Assembly (NCBI GenBank): GCA_902630355.1
Contig: CACOUL010000007.1
Coordinates: 48,265-112,264 of the forward strand
DNA: 64,000 nt
Source: Planctomycetaceae bacterium
Lineage (GTDB): Bacteria; Planctomycetota; Planctomycetia; Pirellulales; UBA7805
Direction: 5' to 3'
Shown here: positions 8,971 to 18,132 of the stretch, in pieces
How positions within the stretch are numbered: the first letter of the stretch is position 1
Layout: each line of letters starts with the position of its first letter
Position numbers and translations under genes: made by a program
The notes under the pieces: model-generated
Told to the model about the DNA's origin: nothing
Databases searched by the model: none
The model's input: the letters and a program-made list of their open reading frames with translations, nothing else

Positions 8971-10170
8971 TTATCCGAGTTGCCCGGGTTGAGTCGCGAA
9001 ACGCCAGAAGGCATCACTGGCTTTTTGGATTTGTCGAACATCGATCCACTCATCGGCCGTGTGTGCCTGTTTGATTGAGCCCGGGCCAAACACGACCGTG
9101 GGGATGTTCGTTGAAGATATGATGCCCGCATTCGTGCCGTAGGGAACACCCTCAAGTGCATCGTGGGTTCCCGCATTTTCACTTGCTTCCAGCAGGTTGC
9201 GGGCAAGACCGCTATTCTTATCCCCCCGAAGGCCAGGTGAACTCAGCATGGGGGGGTCGTGTACCGCTTGAATGCCTCGGCTCTCCAATGTGCGAAGGTG
9301 GTCGATGGCGTGACGATATGCTTCCTGTGGCGACTCGTCCGGCATCAGTCGCCGATCAATCTCGATCGTGCAGCGATCGGGAATCGTATTGACGCTCAGG
9401 CCCCCAGAAACGGTGCCTACAGAAAGCGTGGCACAACCGCACAGTTGATCATTTCCGAGCGTCGGTAGAACATCCCGGTTGTAGGATTCCAGCGACTGAA
9501 GGACATGAGTCATTCGATAGATCGCATTTTCACCCTCCGACAGTTGACTGCTGTGAGCCGCCTTTCCGACAGTGTGGCATCGCCAGCGGACCACTCCTTT
9601 GTGGCGGACGACGACCTTCAATTCGGTAGGCTCAATCACAACGCACGCATCAGGTTTCCGGCCGAGAAAATCGGATGGCGAATCGGTATCCCAGAGTCTG
9701 GTGAGTTGCGTAGCGCCCGAAAAGCCGTGTTCCTCGTTCACCGTACAAGCCACGATGATGGTTGGCATTTCGGGCGGCCGCAGTTTCACAAGGCGCTGTA
9801 ATGCCATGAGGATGGATGTCATGCCACCCTTTACATCGCATGCACCTCTCCCGTAGATCCGCGTTCCCTCGGTTCGTGCCACAAAAGGTTCCTTTTGCTC
9901 CGGGTCGGCGGGGACCGTGTCTTGGTGAACGTCGAAGAGCAGCAACCGGTCTGGCGTGTCGCGGCGACGGGGCGGGTCGATTCGGGCAAGGATGTTGTCT
10001 CGGCGCGGCGCAACGACTTGTCGCAGGGTGGGTAACTCGAGATAGGAGAAAAATTTTTCCAGATAGTCGGTCAGTCTAGATTCGAAATCGGTCTCCTCGT
10101 CGAAGGCTCGCCCCATCGGGTTTTCACTGCGAATGGAGATCAGATCGCCGAGCAGAGTGGTCAATTCCAT
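8971..10170 (-). CDS. M20 family metallopeptidase (ArgE/DapE/acetylornithine deacetylase-like)
   Basis: 399 residues. M20 zinc sites are visible in order: LFDVHQDTVPAD (His ligand and catalytic Asp), GRGACDVKGGM (bridging Asp), VNEEHGFSG (catalytic Glu and ligand), VVIEPTEL, and near the C-terminus GPGSIKQAHTADEW with the last His. The middle HKGVVRWRCHTVGKAAHSS fits the dimerisation domain. It hydrolyses an amide, possibly an N-acyl amino acid. The start is set at ATG 10170, preceded by AAGGGGA; upstream coding in the same frame to 10341 does not resemble the family. It converges with 8604-8930. Confidence 0.85.
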   Translation of the reverse strand: MELTTLLGDLISIRSENPMGRAFDEETDFESRLTDYLEKFFSYLELPTLRQVVAPRRDNILARIDPPRRRDTPDRLLLFDVHQDTVPADPEQKEPFVARTEGTRIYGRGACDVKGGMTSILMALQRLVKLRPPEMPTIIVACTVNEEHGFSGATQLTRLWDTDSPSDFLGRKPDACVVIEPTELKVVVRHKGVVRWRCHTVGKAAHSSQLSEGENAIYRMTHVLQSLESYNRDVLPTLGNDQLCGCATLSVGTVSGGLSVNTIPDRCTIEIDRRLMPDESPQEAYRHAIDHLRTLESRGIQAVHDPPMLSSPGLRGDKNSGLARNLLEASENAGTHDALEGVPYGTNAGIISSTNIPTVVFGPGSIKQAHTADEWIDVRQIQKASDAFWRFATQPGQLG

Positions 10171-10316
10171 CGCTTTCCCCTTGAATTGTGTGTTAACAAA
10201 TGATGAAGCCGTCGGGCAGCGTAGCGAAAGCACGATGGGCTGTGGATTGTATCCCGTGCAAACCGGGCCTGCAGGGCAGTCACTGAGAATGGTTAAAGGG
10301 TCCCCCATTGGATTGG

Positions 10317-10344
10317 TTGCCAAAGTCGAATCGCGGTGCATAAT
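10317..10344 (+). promoter_or_regulatory. Candidate promoter of the nqr leader RNA
   Basis: TTGCCA (10317-10322), 16-nt spacer, CATAAT (10339-10344). The predicted start near 10351 would place two hairpins and an intrinsic terminator in the first 90 nt of the transcript. Confidence 0.45.
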
Positions 10345-10350
10345 TCATTG

Positions 10351-10438
10351 AAACATTTAACCCAACGGCGGCGGCGTTACATGACGCAAGCCGCGACCCC
10401 TTTACAGGTTCTGCCCCATCTGTGAGGGGGTTTTTTTT
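10351..10438 (+). ncRNA. Structured leader or small RNA ending in an intrinsic terminator, upstream of nqrA
   Basis: Two consecutive hairpins. The first, 10368-10394, pairs GCGGC with GCCGC and GCGT with ACGC around a TACATG loop. The second, 10397-10430, pairs 11 nt (CCCCTTTACAG with CTGTGAGGGGG, allowing two G-U pairs) and is followed directly by eight T (10431-10438). No plus-strand gene precedes it, since the M20 gene is on the other strand. It is therefore either an attenuator/riboswitch for nqr or a separate short RNA. I do not recognise a known aptamer. Confidence 0.55.
10397..10438 (+). terminator. Intrinsic terminator upstream of nqrA
   Basis: 11-bp GC-rich stem with a 12-nt loop followed by T8. 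It sits about 240 nt before the nqrA ATG, in the direction of nqr transcription. Confidence 0.65.
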
Positions 10439-10569
10439 GCGCTTTCCCAATCCGTGTGAAGTCCCGCCGCAGGCAATTTTTACCCAGTATTTCTCGGCTT
10501 GACCGATCATTTGGGGGCCGATACGATTCTGGTGGACTCGGCATTCTGTCGGGTTTTCTTTTCGCCCTA

Positions 10570-10591
10570 CTTTGTGATAACTTTCACAAAG
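10570..10591. promoter_or_regulatory. CRP/FNR-family operator-like palindrome
   Basis: Perfect 8-bp inverted repeat with a 6-nt spacer. Its core is TGTGA-N6-TCACA (10573-10588), identical to the CRP consensus half-sites. It lies 84 bp before the nqrA start and about 130 bp after the leader terminator. A CRP/FNR-type regulator could activate or repress a second nqr promoter here. Confidence 0.5.
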
Positions 10592-10675
10592 TCGGCGATG
10601 GTCCCTCCGCAGCGACCGGTAAACGTCGAATTTTTCGGCGTGTCCGCAGGTTTCGGGTCGACGCAGGCTAGATCG

Positions 10676-12040
10676 ATGAACAGTCATTTTCAAATTCGAC
10701 GCGGACTCCGATTGCCGATTTCCGGATCGCCACGGCAGGAACTCTCGAGTATCAGACCGCCGCGACACGTCGCTCTGTTGGGCGACGATTATGTCGGGAT
10801 GAAGCCGACCATGTTCGTGCAGGTCGGGGAGCGGGTTCGCATAGGCCAACGGTTATTTGAAGACAAAAACAACAAGGGGGTGTGCTTTACGTCACCCGCC
10901 ACCGGCACCGTCAAGGAGATTAACAGGGGTGCGAAACGCAAGTTTGAGGCGATTGTGATCGAGGTTGATCAAGAGTCGCAAGATCAGGAAACGTTTCAAT
11001 CCTTCAAGCAAGACAATCTTCAGGCGATCAACAGCGAGCAAGTGCGCGATCAATTGGTGGGTTCGGGGCTTTGGACTGCGCTGCGCCAGCGACCCTTTAG
11101 TCGAATTCCCGCGGTCGATTCTGAACCCAGTTCGATTTTTGTCACGGCGATGGATACCAATCCGTTGGCAATCGATCCGGCGGTGGTGATCCAGTCGCGG
11201 TCGGCCGAGTTTATCGCAGGCCTCGAAGTCTTGAGCACACTCGGTTCGCTTCAAGTCTGCCATGCAGCGGGAACGCGGCTACCCGGGGAAGATGGTGGGA
11301 TCGCAACGTTTCATACGTTTTCGGGGCCCCATCCATCGGGATTGGTGGGGACGCACATTCATTTCATTTCTCCCGCGAGTACTCAACATCCAGTGTGGCA
11401 CATCGGCTATCAGGAGGTCATTGCAATCGGGCATTTGTTCCGAACCGGTCACTTGCTCTGCGAGCGGGTGGTCGCGTTAGGAGGGCCTCCGGTGGCAAAT
11501 CCGCGTCTGGTGCAAACGCGACTCGGTGCATCGCTTCCGGAGTTTGTGGCGGACGAACCGATGGTCACCGAAGAGCCGATACGGATTATTTCCGGGTCCG
11601 TGTTGTCGGGACGAACGGCTGAACCTCCAGTGGATTTTCTGGGGCGCTATCACCAACAGGTGGTCTGTTTGGCGGAGGCGAGCGAGCGAGAATTTCTCGG
11701 TTGGTTGTTGCCCGGTAATAACAAGTTTTCACTCCGCCGCATTTTTGCATCGCGTTGGCATCCGCTGGGTCACCGGCGGTTCAATATGAACACGAGTACT
11801 CATGGAAGTTCGCGGGCGGTGGTACCGATCGGCATGTATGAGGATGTGATGCCGCTCGATATTGTGGCCACCCCGTTGCTCAAGGCTTTGCTTACGGAAG
11901 ATACCGAATACGCACAAAAACTTGGTGTGTTGGAACTCGATGAGGAAGATTTGGCTCTCTGTACCTTCGTGTGTCCAGGGAAGCACGAGTACGGACAACT
12001 CTTGCGACGTAGCTTGGATCGCATTGAGGTAGAAGGCTAA
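10676..12040 (+). CDS. nqrA: Na+-translocating NADH:quinone reductase subunit A
   Basis: 454-residue peripheral subunit of the NQR complex, on the cytoplasmic side, next to the quinone site. The start [16 protein letters not shown] and the following [21 protein letters not shown] are typical of NqrA, as is [12 protein letters not shown] near the end. The ATG at 10676 was chosen because the family begins there; the open frame extends 59 codons upstream through the palindrome region, and that extension has no family resemblance. It is the first gene of nqrABCDEF-apbE-nqrM. NqrB follows after 20 bp. Confidence 0.93.
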   Translation: MNSHFQIRRGLRLPISGSPRQELSSIRPPRHVALLGDDYVGMKPTMFVQVGERVRIGQRLFEDKNNKGVCFTSPATGTVKEINRGAKRKFEAIVIEVDQESQDQETFQSFKQDNLQAINSEQVRDQLVGSGLWTALRQRPFSRIPAVDSEPSSIFVTAMDTNPLAIDPAVVIQSRSAEFIAGLEVLSTLGSLQVCHAAGTRLPGEDGGIATFHTFSGPHPSGLVGTHIHFISPASTQHPVWHIGYQEVIAIGHLFRTGHLLCERVVALGGPPVANPRLVQTRLGASLPEFVADEPMVTEEPIRIISGSVLSGRTAEPPVDFLGRYHQQVVCLAEASEREFLGWLLPGNNKFSLRRIFASRWHPLGHRRFNMNTSTHGSSRAVVPIGMYEDVMPLDIVATPLLKALLTEDTEYAQKLGVLELDEEDLALCTFVCPGKHEYGQLLRRSLDRIEVEG

Positions 12041-12060
12041 CTGACGGAGGAGAGGGCTGC

Positions 12061-13293
12061 GTGCTGCGAAATTGGCTCGATAAAGTAGAACCCTTGTTTC
12101 AGCAGGGTGGACGACTTTCCAAACTTTATCCGCTCTATGAGGCGGCGGATACGTTTCTGTACACGCCGGCCAGCGTGACTCGTAGTGCGTCGCATGTCCG
12201 TGACGGAATTGATTTGAAGCGGATGATGGTGCTGGTGGTGCTCGCCTTGGGCCCGTGCTTTTTCATGGCGTTTTACAACACCGGTTATCAGGCCAACGCA
12301 GCCATTGCTCAGGGTGCGGTGGCGCTCGATTCCTGGCAGGAGGGGGTCCTTTCGTGGTTGGGGCTCGGGCACGATCAACAGAGTTTCATCGATGATTTTG
12401 TACTGGGCGGATTGTATTTCTTGCCGGTTTATGTGGTCACCGTGGCGGTGGGCGGTCTTTGGGAAGCATTGTTTGCCGTCGTAAGGAAGCACGAGATCAA
12501 TGAGGGGTTTTTGGTGACGAGTGCTTTGTTCCCTTTGACGCTGCCCCCCACCATCCCGCTTTGGCAAGTTGCTTTGGGGATCAGCTTTGGCGTGGTCATC
12601 GGGAAGGAGATTTTTGGCGGAACCGGAAAGAATTTTCTCAATCCTGCACTCACCGCCAGGGCCTTTTTATATTTTGCCTATCCGGCGCAAATCACGGGAG
12701 TTGCTGTCTGGACTGCTGCCGATCGAGTCGACAGCACTAGCGGCGCAACGCCCCTCGGTGCGATGGCAGAAACCTCAGTGGCCCAGGCGACCTCCGGTGT
12801 CAAATCGGTTGTCGACCATAGTTGGTGGGATTGCTTTATTGGACTGATTCCAGGTTCGATGGGCGAGACATCGGTTGTTGCATGCCTGCTCGGGGCCTGC
12901 CTATTGCTCTTCGTCGGCGTGGGTTCCTGGAGAATTATGTTGGGTGTCTTAGGGGGCGCATTTGCGATGTCAACCGTTTTCTGGCTTTGCAGCGAAGGCT
13001 CTGAGAATGCCATGATGTACCTTCCTCCCTGGTGGCAGATGGTCATCGGCGGGCTGGCGTTTGGCGCGATTTTTATGGCGACCGATCCAGTATCGGCTGC
13101 GATGACCAACGCGGGAAAGTGGTGGTATGGAATACTGATCGGACTGATGACCATCCTTATCCGCGTGGTGAACCCGGCGTATCCGGAGGGAATCATGCTG
13201 GCTATTCTTTTCGGGAATGTGATGGCGCCCTTGATCGACTATTTCGTAATTCAGATGAATATCCGGCGGAGGATGGTTCGTTATGAAGCGTGA
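12061..13293 (+). CDS. nqrB: Na+-translocating NADH:quinone reductase subunit B
   Basis: 410-residue integral membrane subunit (about 10 helices) that carries covalent FMN and riboflavin and forms part of the Na+ channel. The flavinylation motif is [12 protein letters not shown], with T230 as the expected FMN acceptor. [19 protein letters not shown]-like sequence (here [19 protein letters not shown]) is a hallmark of NqrB/RnfD. The GTG start at 12061 has GGAGGAGAGG upstream. Its 3' end overlaps nqrC by 11 nt. Confidence 0.95.
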   Translation: MLRNWLDKVEPLFQQGGRLSKLYPLYEAADTFLYTPASVTRSASHVRDGIDLKRMMVLVVLALGPCFFMAFYNTGYQANAAIAQGAVALDSWQEGVLSWLGLGHDQQSFIDDFVLGGLYFLPVYVVTVAVGGLWEALFAVVRKHEINEGFLVTSALFPLTLPPTIPLWQVALGISFGVVIGKEIFGGTGKNFLNPALTARAFLYFAYPAQITGVAVWTAADRVDSTSGATPLGAMAETSVAQATSGVKSVVDHSWWDCFIGLIPGSMGETSVVACLLGACLLLFVGVGSWRIMLGVLGGAFAMSTVFWLCSEGSENAMMYLPPWWQMVIGGLAFGAIFMATDPVSAAMTNAGKWWYGILIGLMTILIRVVNPAYPEGIMLAILFGNVMAPLIDYFVIQMNIRRRMVRYEA

Positions 13294-14092
13294 TAGTACC
13301 GCACAGACTTTGTTGGTAGCGACGCTTCTCTGCGTGGTCTGCTCCGTCATTGTGGCTTCGGCTGCCGTTGGACTACGGCATTTTCAACTCGAGAACAAAC
13401 AGCTCGATCAGAAAAAAAACGTTCTCATTGCCGCCGGACTGATCGAAGAGGGTGTGGCCGTGTCTCAGCAAGAGATCGATCGCCTCTTTTCCGAAAAAAT
13501 CCACCGAGTCCTGATCAATTTAAAAACGGGTAAAGTTGTAGATTCGTCCGTTGTTGATGTCGAGAACTACGATCAGAGAGAGGCCGCTTCCGACCCTGCA
13601 AGAAGCCAATCGATTGAACCGGTAGCCGACCTGGCGAGGATTAAGCGTCGGGAAAAATATGCTTTCGTCTACGAGGTGGTCGGGGCGGGCGGAAGCGTCG
13701 ATCAACTGGTTCTACCGATTTATGGGAAAGGACTTTGGTCCACCCTGTACGGTTTTTTGGCGCTCGCGTCCGATGGGAACACGGTCCGCGGCATTACATT
13801 CTATGAGCATGGTGAAACTGCAGGACTCGGTGCAGAGGTGGAAAACCCGAAGTGGCGGGCAATCTGGCCCGGCAAGCAGGTTTTCGATGAAAGCGGAGAC
13901 ATTCGACTCGAGGTTCTCAAGGGACACGTCCCCCCGACGAGCCCGGACGTGAAGTATAAAGTCGACGGGATCTCCGGTGCAACGATCACGAGCAAGGGAG
14001 TGAGTCAGTTGATCCGATATTGGCTGGGGCCCGATGCCTTCGGGCCATTTCTCGAGCAATTCCATCAGCAGGGTCAAGGTACCGATGCCTGA
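13283..14092 (+). CDS. nqrC: Na+-translocating NADH:quinone reductase subunit C
   Basis: 269 residues. One N-terminal membrane helix ([20 protein letters not shown]) is followed by a periplasmic FMN-binding domain. [11 protein letters not shown] contains the SGAT flavinylation motif, with T234 as likely acceptor; ApbE encoded downstream would attach the [21 protein letters not shown] and [14 protein letters not shown] are conserved NqrC motifs. It overlaps nqrB by 11 nt and nqrD by 8 nt. Confidence 0.95.
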   Translation: MKRDSTAQTLLVATLLCVVCSVIVASAAVGLRHFQLENKQLDQKKNVLIAAGLIEEGVAVSQQEIDRLFSEKIHRVLINLKTGKVVDSSVVDVENYDQREAASDPARSQSIEPVADLARIKRREKYAFVYEVVGAGGSVDQLVLPIYGKGLWSTLYGFLALASDGNTVRGITFYEHGETAGLGAEVENPKWRAIWPGKQVFDESGDIRLEVLKGHVPPTSPDVKYKVDGISGATITSKGVSQLIRYWLGPDAFGPFLEQFHQQGQGTDA

Positions 14093-14714
14093 AACCAAAG
14101 CCAAAGATGTTCTGATCGACCCGATCTTTCGCAACAATCCGATTGCGCTTCAGGTGCTCGGTATTTGCTCGGCACTCGCGGTCACGACCAAAGTCGAAAC
14201 ATCGGTTGCCATGGCGCTCTCGGTGATTTTCGTTCTCGGATGTTCAAACGCTGCGGTGAGTTTGATAAGAAACTTTATTCCCACCAATATACGCATCATC
14301 GTGCAAATGACGATCATCGCTTCCCTGGTGATCGTTGTCGACCAGATGCTACAAGCGTTTGCCTTTGACGCGAGCAAGCAGATGTCTGTGTTTGTCGGGC
14401 TCATTATTACCAATTGTATTGTGATGGGGCGGGCTGAGGCGTTTGCGATGAAGAATCCGCCACTCATCAGTGCGCTCGATGGAATCGGTAACGCCATCGG
14501 TTACAGCGTCATTCTTCTCGTCGTGGGGTTTGTGCGGGAGCTTTTCGGTTCGGGTGCCATTTGGGGTTACCAGGTTTTTCCGCTCAGCACCGAGGGCGGG
14601 TGGTATGTTGCCAACGGTTTGCTGCTTCTTCCGCCGAGCGCCTTTTTTATCATCGGCCTCTTTATCTGGGTTTTGCGAACATTCAAGCCTGAACAAGTCG
14701 AGCAGGAGGGTTAG
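14085..14714 (+). CDS. nqrD: Na+-translocating NADH:quinone reductase subunit D
   Basis: 209-residue membrane subunit with six predicted helices. NqrD and NqrE are inverted homologous subunits that jointly hold an Fe centre in the membrane. The expected conserved Cys residues are seen in [12 protein letters not shown] and in [19 protein letters not shown]. The start is ATG 14085, with AAGG 6-9 nt upstream and overlap with nqrC. The open frame begins 51 nt earlier, but that part is read within nqrC. Confidence 0.95.
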   Translation: MPETKAKDVLIDPIFRNNPIALQVLGICSALAVTTKVETSVAMALSVIFVLGCSNAAVSLIRNFIPTNIRIIVQMTIIASLVIVVDQMLQAFAFDASKQMSVFVGLIITNCIVMGRAEAFAMKNPPLISALDGIGNAIGYSVILLVVGFVRELFGSGAIWGYQVFPLSTEGGWYVANGLLLLPPSAFFIIGLFIWVLRTFKPEQVEQEG

Positions 14715-14718
14715 TTGA

Positions 14719-15327
14719 GTGGACGAACATCTTAAGATTTTCATGGCGTCCATCTTCGCAGAGAACCTGGCGCTCGCCTTTTTTCTCGGGATGTGTACCT
14801 TTCTTGCCGTATCCAAAACCGTGAAGACGGCGCTGGGACTCGGTGTTGCAGTGATTGTCATCATGACAATCACAATTCCGGCAAACAATCTGATTTACCA
14901 ATATCTGCTCAAGAAGGGGGCACTCGCGTGGATTAACCCCTCATGGGGTGACATCGATCTCACCTTCTTGTCGCTCATCAGTTTCATCGGTGTTATCGCG
15001 GCAATGGTTCAAATCCTGGAGATGACGCTCGATCGTTTTTTCCCGCCACTCTATAACGCGCTGGGAATTTTTCTCCCCCTGATCACGGTGAATTGTGCGA
15101 TTTTAGGCGGTTCTCTCTTTATGCAGGAACGCGACTATAACTTCTCAGAGAGTTGCGTGTTTGGATTCGGTTCGGGAGTGGGTTGGGCACTGGCGATTGC
15201 CGCGTTAGCGGGGATTCGAGAGAAGATGCGATACAGCGATGTCCCTGATGGATTGAAGGGTCTGGGTATTACTTTTATGACCGTCGGTCTGATGGCACTG
15301 GCATTCATGTCGTTTGGAGGAATGTAA
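14719..15327 (+). CDS. nqrE: Na+-translocating NADH:quinone reductase subunit E
   Basis: 202-residue membrane subunit. It contains the conserved Cys motifs [13 protein letters not shown] and [20 protein letters not shown] that line the intramembrane Fe site shared with NqrD. The GTG start at 14719 follows GGAGGG and lies 4 bp after the nqrD stop. The C-terminus ([20 protein letters not shown]) is typical. Confidence 0.95.
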   Translation: MDEHLKIFMASIFAENLALAFFLGMCTFLAVSKTVKTALGLGVAVIVIMTITIPANNLIYQYLLKKGALAWINPSWGDIDLTFLSLISFIGVIAAMVQILEMTLDRFFPPLYNALGIFLPLITVNCAILGGSLFMQERDYNFSESCVFGFGSGVGWALAIAALAGIREKMRYSDVPDGLKGLGITFMTVGLMALAFMSFGGM

Positions 15328-15332
15328 TACAA

Positions 15333-16556
15333 ATGGTCGAGATCGTTCTCGGAGTGTTGATGTTCACGTTGATCGTTTTGGCACTGGTGGTGCTGATTCT
15401 CGTGGCGAAATCTCGGCTCGTGGCGAGTGGCAATGTCGAAATCCTCATCAACGATCAGAAAACCATCGACGTGCCAGCAGGGGGGAAGCTTCTCGGTGCA
15501 CTCTCGGATGCGGGCATTTTTGTCTCCTCGGCGTGTGGAGGTGGCGGAACGTGCGCTCAGTGCCTCGTGAAGGTACTGGAGGGTGGCGGCGATATCCTGG
15601 CCACGGAGCGGTCACACATCAATAACCGAGAAGCACGTGAGGGTTGTCGCCTTTCATGCCAGGTGCCGGTCAAACAGAGTATGAAAGTGGAGGTTCCCGC
15701 CGAGGCTTTTGAAACGAAACGCTGGACTTGTACCGTGAAGTCCAATCGCAACGTGGCGACATTTATTAAGGAATTAATCCTCGAATTGCCGGTTGGAGAG
15801 GACGTTGACTTTAAACCCGGCGGTTACATCCAGATTGAATGCCCACCTCATGTGGTGTCTTACAAGGATTTTGATATTGAGGAGGAATACCACGAAGACT
15901 GGGATAAATATGACATTTGGCGGTATGTCTCAAATGTCAAAGCGGATGTTGTGCGTGCGTATTCGATGGCAAATTATCCTGGCGAGAAGGGGGTCATAAT
16001 GCTCAATGTCCGTGTCGCGAGTCCGCCTCCGCGGGCACCTGAAAACACCCCGCCCGGACAGATGTCGTCCTTCATTTTCTCCTTGAAACCCGGAGATAAG
16101 GTAGAAATTTCAGGGCCTTACGGTGAGTTTTTCATCAAGGATTCCGATGCGGAGATGGTCTACATCGGTGGCGGTGCGGGCATGGCACCTCTGAGAAGCC
16201 ATATTTTCGAACTCTTCAAGGAGCGAAAAACGAATCGGAAAGTGTCGTACTGGTATGGAGGTCGCAGCAAACGCGAACTTTTTTACGTCGACCAATTTGA
16301 GCAGATCGCCGCCGAGTTTCCGAATTTCAGTTTCAATGTCGCGCTTTCTGAGCCTCTACCCGAAGATCAATGGACCGGTTACCAGGGATTTATTCACAAA
16401 GTGCTCTATGAGAACTATTTGCGGGACCATCCGGCGCCTGAGGATATTGAATATTATCTCTGCGGGCCTCCCCAAATGAATCAAGCGGTCTTTCAATTGC
16501 TCGATGATCTCGGGGTCGAGCAAGAGAATATCGCCTTCGACGACTTTGGTGGATAG
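15333..16556 (+). CDS. nqrF: Na+-translocating NADH:quinone reductase subunit F
   Basis: 407 residues. This is the electron entry subunit, oxidising NADH. In order: an N-terminal membrane helix (5-25), a ferredoxin-like 2Fe-2S domain with C68, C74, C77 and C109 ([10 protein letters not shown] and CRLSC), an FAD domain (RAYSMANYP), and an NADH domain ([30 protein letters not shown]). All cofactor motifs are intact. It starts 5 bp after nqrE and its stop codon abuts the apbE start. Confidence 0.96.
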   Translation: MVEIVLGVLMFTLIVLALVVLILVAKSRLVASGNVEILINDQKTIDVPAGGKLLGALSDAGIFVSSACGGGGTCAQCLVKVLEGGGDILATERSHINNREAREGCRLSCQVPVKQSMKVEVPAEAFETKRWTCTVKSNRNVATFIKELILELPVGEDVDFKPGGYIQIECPPHVVSYKDFDIEEEYHEDWDKYDIWRYVSNVKADVVRAYSMANYPGEKGVIMLNVRVASPPPRAPENTPPGQMSSFIFSLKPGDKVEISGPYGEFFIKDSDAEMVYIGGGAGMAPLRSHIFELFKERKTNRKVSYWYGGRSKRELFYVDQFEQIAAEFPNFSFNVALSEPLPEDQWTGYQGFIHKVLYENYLRDHPAPEDIEYYLCGPPQMNQAVFQLLDDLGVEQENIAFDDFGG

Positions 16557-17738
16557 ATGCGATCCCTCCGCTTTTTTCACGGGCTGCCCCGATCACCGGG
16601 TGCTCCTTCTTTGCGGAGGTGGCCTGTACTTGCCTCGTATGGGCCGTTCTCACTTTCAGGCGATTCGATTCGGTGGGCCTCTGCGTGCCTCCTCAGCGTC
16701 TCTCTTTGCCTGCTGGTGAGCGGTTGTGGTGAGAGGCCCCAGCCTGCCACGCAGCAGATGGAAGCGATGGGAAAGCGATTGCAGTGGACCGGGAAGACCA
16801 TGGGGACAACCTATCGCATACGGGTCGATTTTGTGGGTGTGGGTGCGCTTGGCCCCGAGCGACAGCCGCGCATCGCGCAGAGAGTAGAGGCCTGTCTCGA
16901 ACGAATAAATCAACAGATGTCTACATATCGCGCGGATTCGGAGTTATCGGCTTTCAATCGTGCTGCGGCCGAGCGGTGGTATCCGGTATCCGCTGCGACC
17001 GCGTCGGTGGTCGCAGCTGCACTGCAGTACCATGAACAGACCCGCGGAGCGTTTGACGTGACGGTGGGGCCTCTGATGCGATTGTGGGGATTTGGTGCCG
17101 AGGCAGCGAACGAAACGGCGGATGCGCCCGATTCTGACGAAATCCGTGCTGCCCTTGCGAAGGTCGGGTCGGCTCACCTGCGAGTCCGTATGAAACCGAA
17201 CCCAGCCTTGCGCAAGTTGAAGTCGGGAATCGAAGTCGATCTTTCATCACTCGCCAAGGGGTATGCCGTGGATCGGCTGGTGGATCTCCTGAAGTCCGAG
17301 GGTGGCACCGGTGGGCTGGTGGAGATCGGTGGCGAAGTCCGGACTTGGGGGAAACGCGGAGACGGTCGCCGTTGGCGGATTGGAATCGAAAATCCTCTGA
17401 TGAGCCGCCGCGCACTGACGCGGGTTCTCCGTCTGGAGACGGCAGCCCTGGCGACCTCAGGAGACTATCGTAATTTTCACACTCTTGGGGGCTGGCAGAT
17501 TGCGCATCTGATTGATCCGCGTACCGGCAAGCCGCTCACGACCCGCCAGATGTCGGTATCGGTCTGTGCCGAAACCTGTATGGAGGCCGATGCACTGGCG
17601 ACCGCCTTGACCCTCATGGGGGTCGAGGAGGGGCTTGCCTGGAGTGAATCGCATGGAGTGGCCGCAATGTTTTTAGTCGTTGAAAATGATAACATAGTCG
17701 AAAAGCATTCCTCGTACTTCGATCCCTACCTCCAGTGA
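16557..17738 (+). CDS. apbE: FAD:protein FMN transferase (lipoprotein)
   Basis: 393 residues. ApbE transfers FMN from FAD to Thr in NqrB and NqrC. A long Arg-containing N-region leads to a lipobox (LCLLVSGCGERP), so the protein is probably an envelope lipoprotein. Core motifs include TMGTTYRIRV, EVDLSSLAKGYAVDRL, GLVEIGGEVRTWG, and the metal/FAD region LATSGDYRNFH with HLIDPRTGKPL. The ATG directly follows the nqrF stop. Presence within the nqr operon supports its role in maturation of this complex. Confidence 0.93.
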   Translation: MRSLRFFHGLPRSPGAPSLRRWPVLASYGPFSLSGDSIRWASACLLSVSLCLLVSGCGERPQPATQQMEAMGKRLQWTGKTMGTTYRIRVDFVGVGALGPERQPRIAQRVEACLERINQQMSTYRADSELSAFNRAAAERWYPVSAATASVVAAALQYHEQTRGAFDVTVGPLMRLWGFGAEAANETADAPDSDEIRAALAKVGSAHLRVRMKPNPALRKLKSGIEVDLSSLAKGYAVDRLVDLLKSEGGTGGLVEIGGEVRTWGKRGDGRRWRIGIENPLMSRRALTRVLRLETAALATSGDYRNFHTLGGWQIAHLIDPRTGKPLTTRQMSVSVCAETCMEADALATALTLMGVEEGLAWSESHGVAAMFLVVENDNIVEKHSSYFDPYLQ

Positions 17739-17750
17739 GACGGCAGCGAT

Positions 17751-17984
17751 ATGAAACCGACGATGATTTTGCTGACCGTGCTTGTCTTCGCCTTGGCGCT
17801 GGCTGGCATGGCGATCGGAGTGATTTTGAGCAATCGCCGTTTGAAGGGCAGTTGCGGAGGCATGGCGGGTCGTCAGGATGCAGATGGAAATCTCGCCTGT
17901 GACATTTGCAGTAACCCCTCACCCGACTGCACTGGCGAAGTAGAGGGAGAAGAGAATAACTCAGCAGAAAGAAAACAACAGTGA
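17751..17984 (+). CDS. nqrM: NQR maturation protein NqrM
   Basis: 77-residue protein with one N-terminal membrane helix (MILLTVLVFALALAGMAIGV) and four cysteines, C35, C50, C53 and C60, in LKGSCGG and CDICSNPSPDC. This is the pattern of NqrM (formerly DUF539), which is required to deliver Fe to the NqrD/NqrE site. It lies 12 bp after apbE as the last nqr gene. The Asp/Glu-rich tail after C60 has no known role. Confidence 0.9.
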   Translation: MKPTMILLTVLVFALALAGMAIGVILSNRRLKGSCGGMAGRQDADGNLACDICSNPSPDCTGEVEGEENNSAERKQQ

Positions 17985-18132
17985 GTCAGGGGAAGCCTTG
18001 CGGCGACAGTCGCCCGATGGCACGATCATTCCCCCCGCAATGATTCCCGAGCGAACGATGGAAGGCAGCGCTGCTCGCGAATTGTCGCCCTATAGTTTAT
18101 CAAATCCGAAATTTTGTTGATGCGAGGTAACG

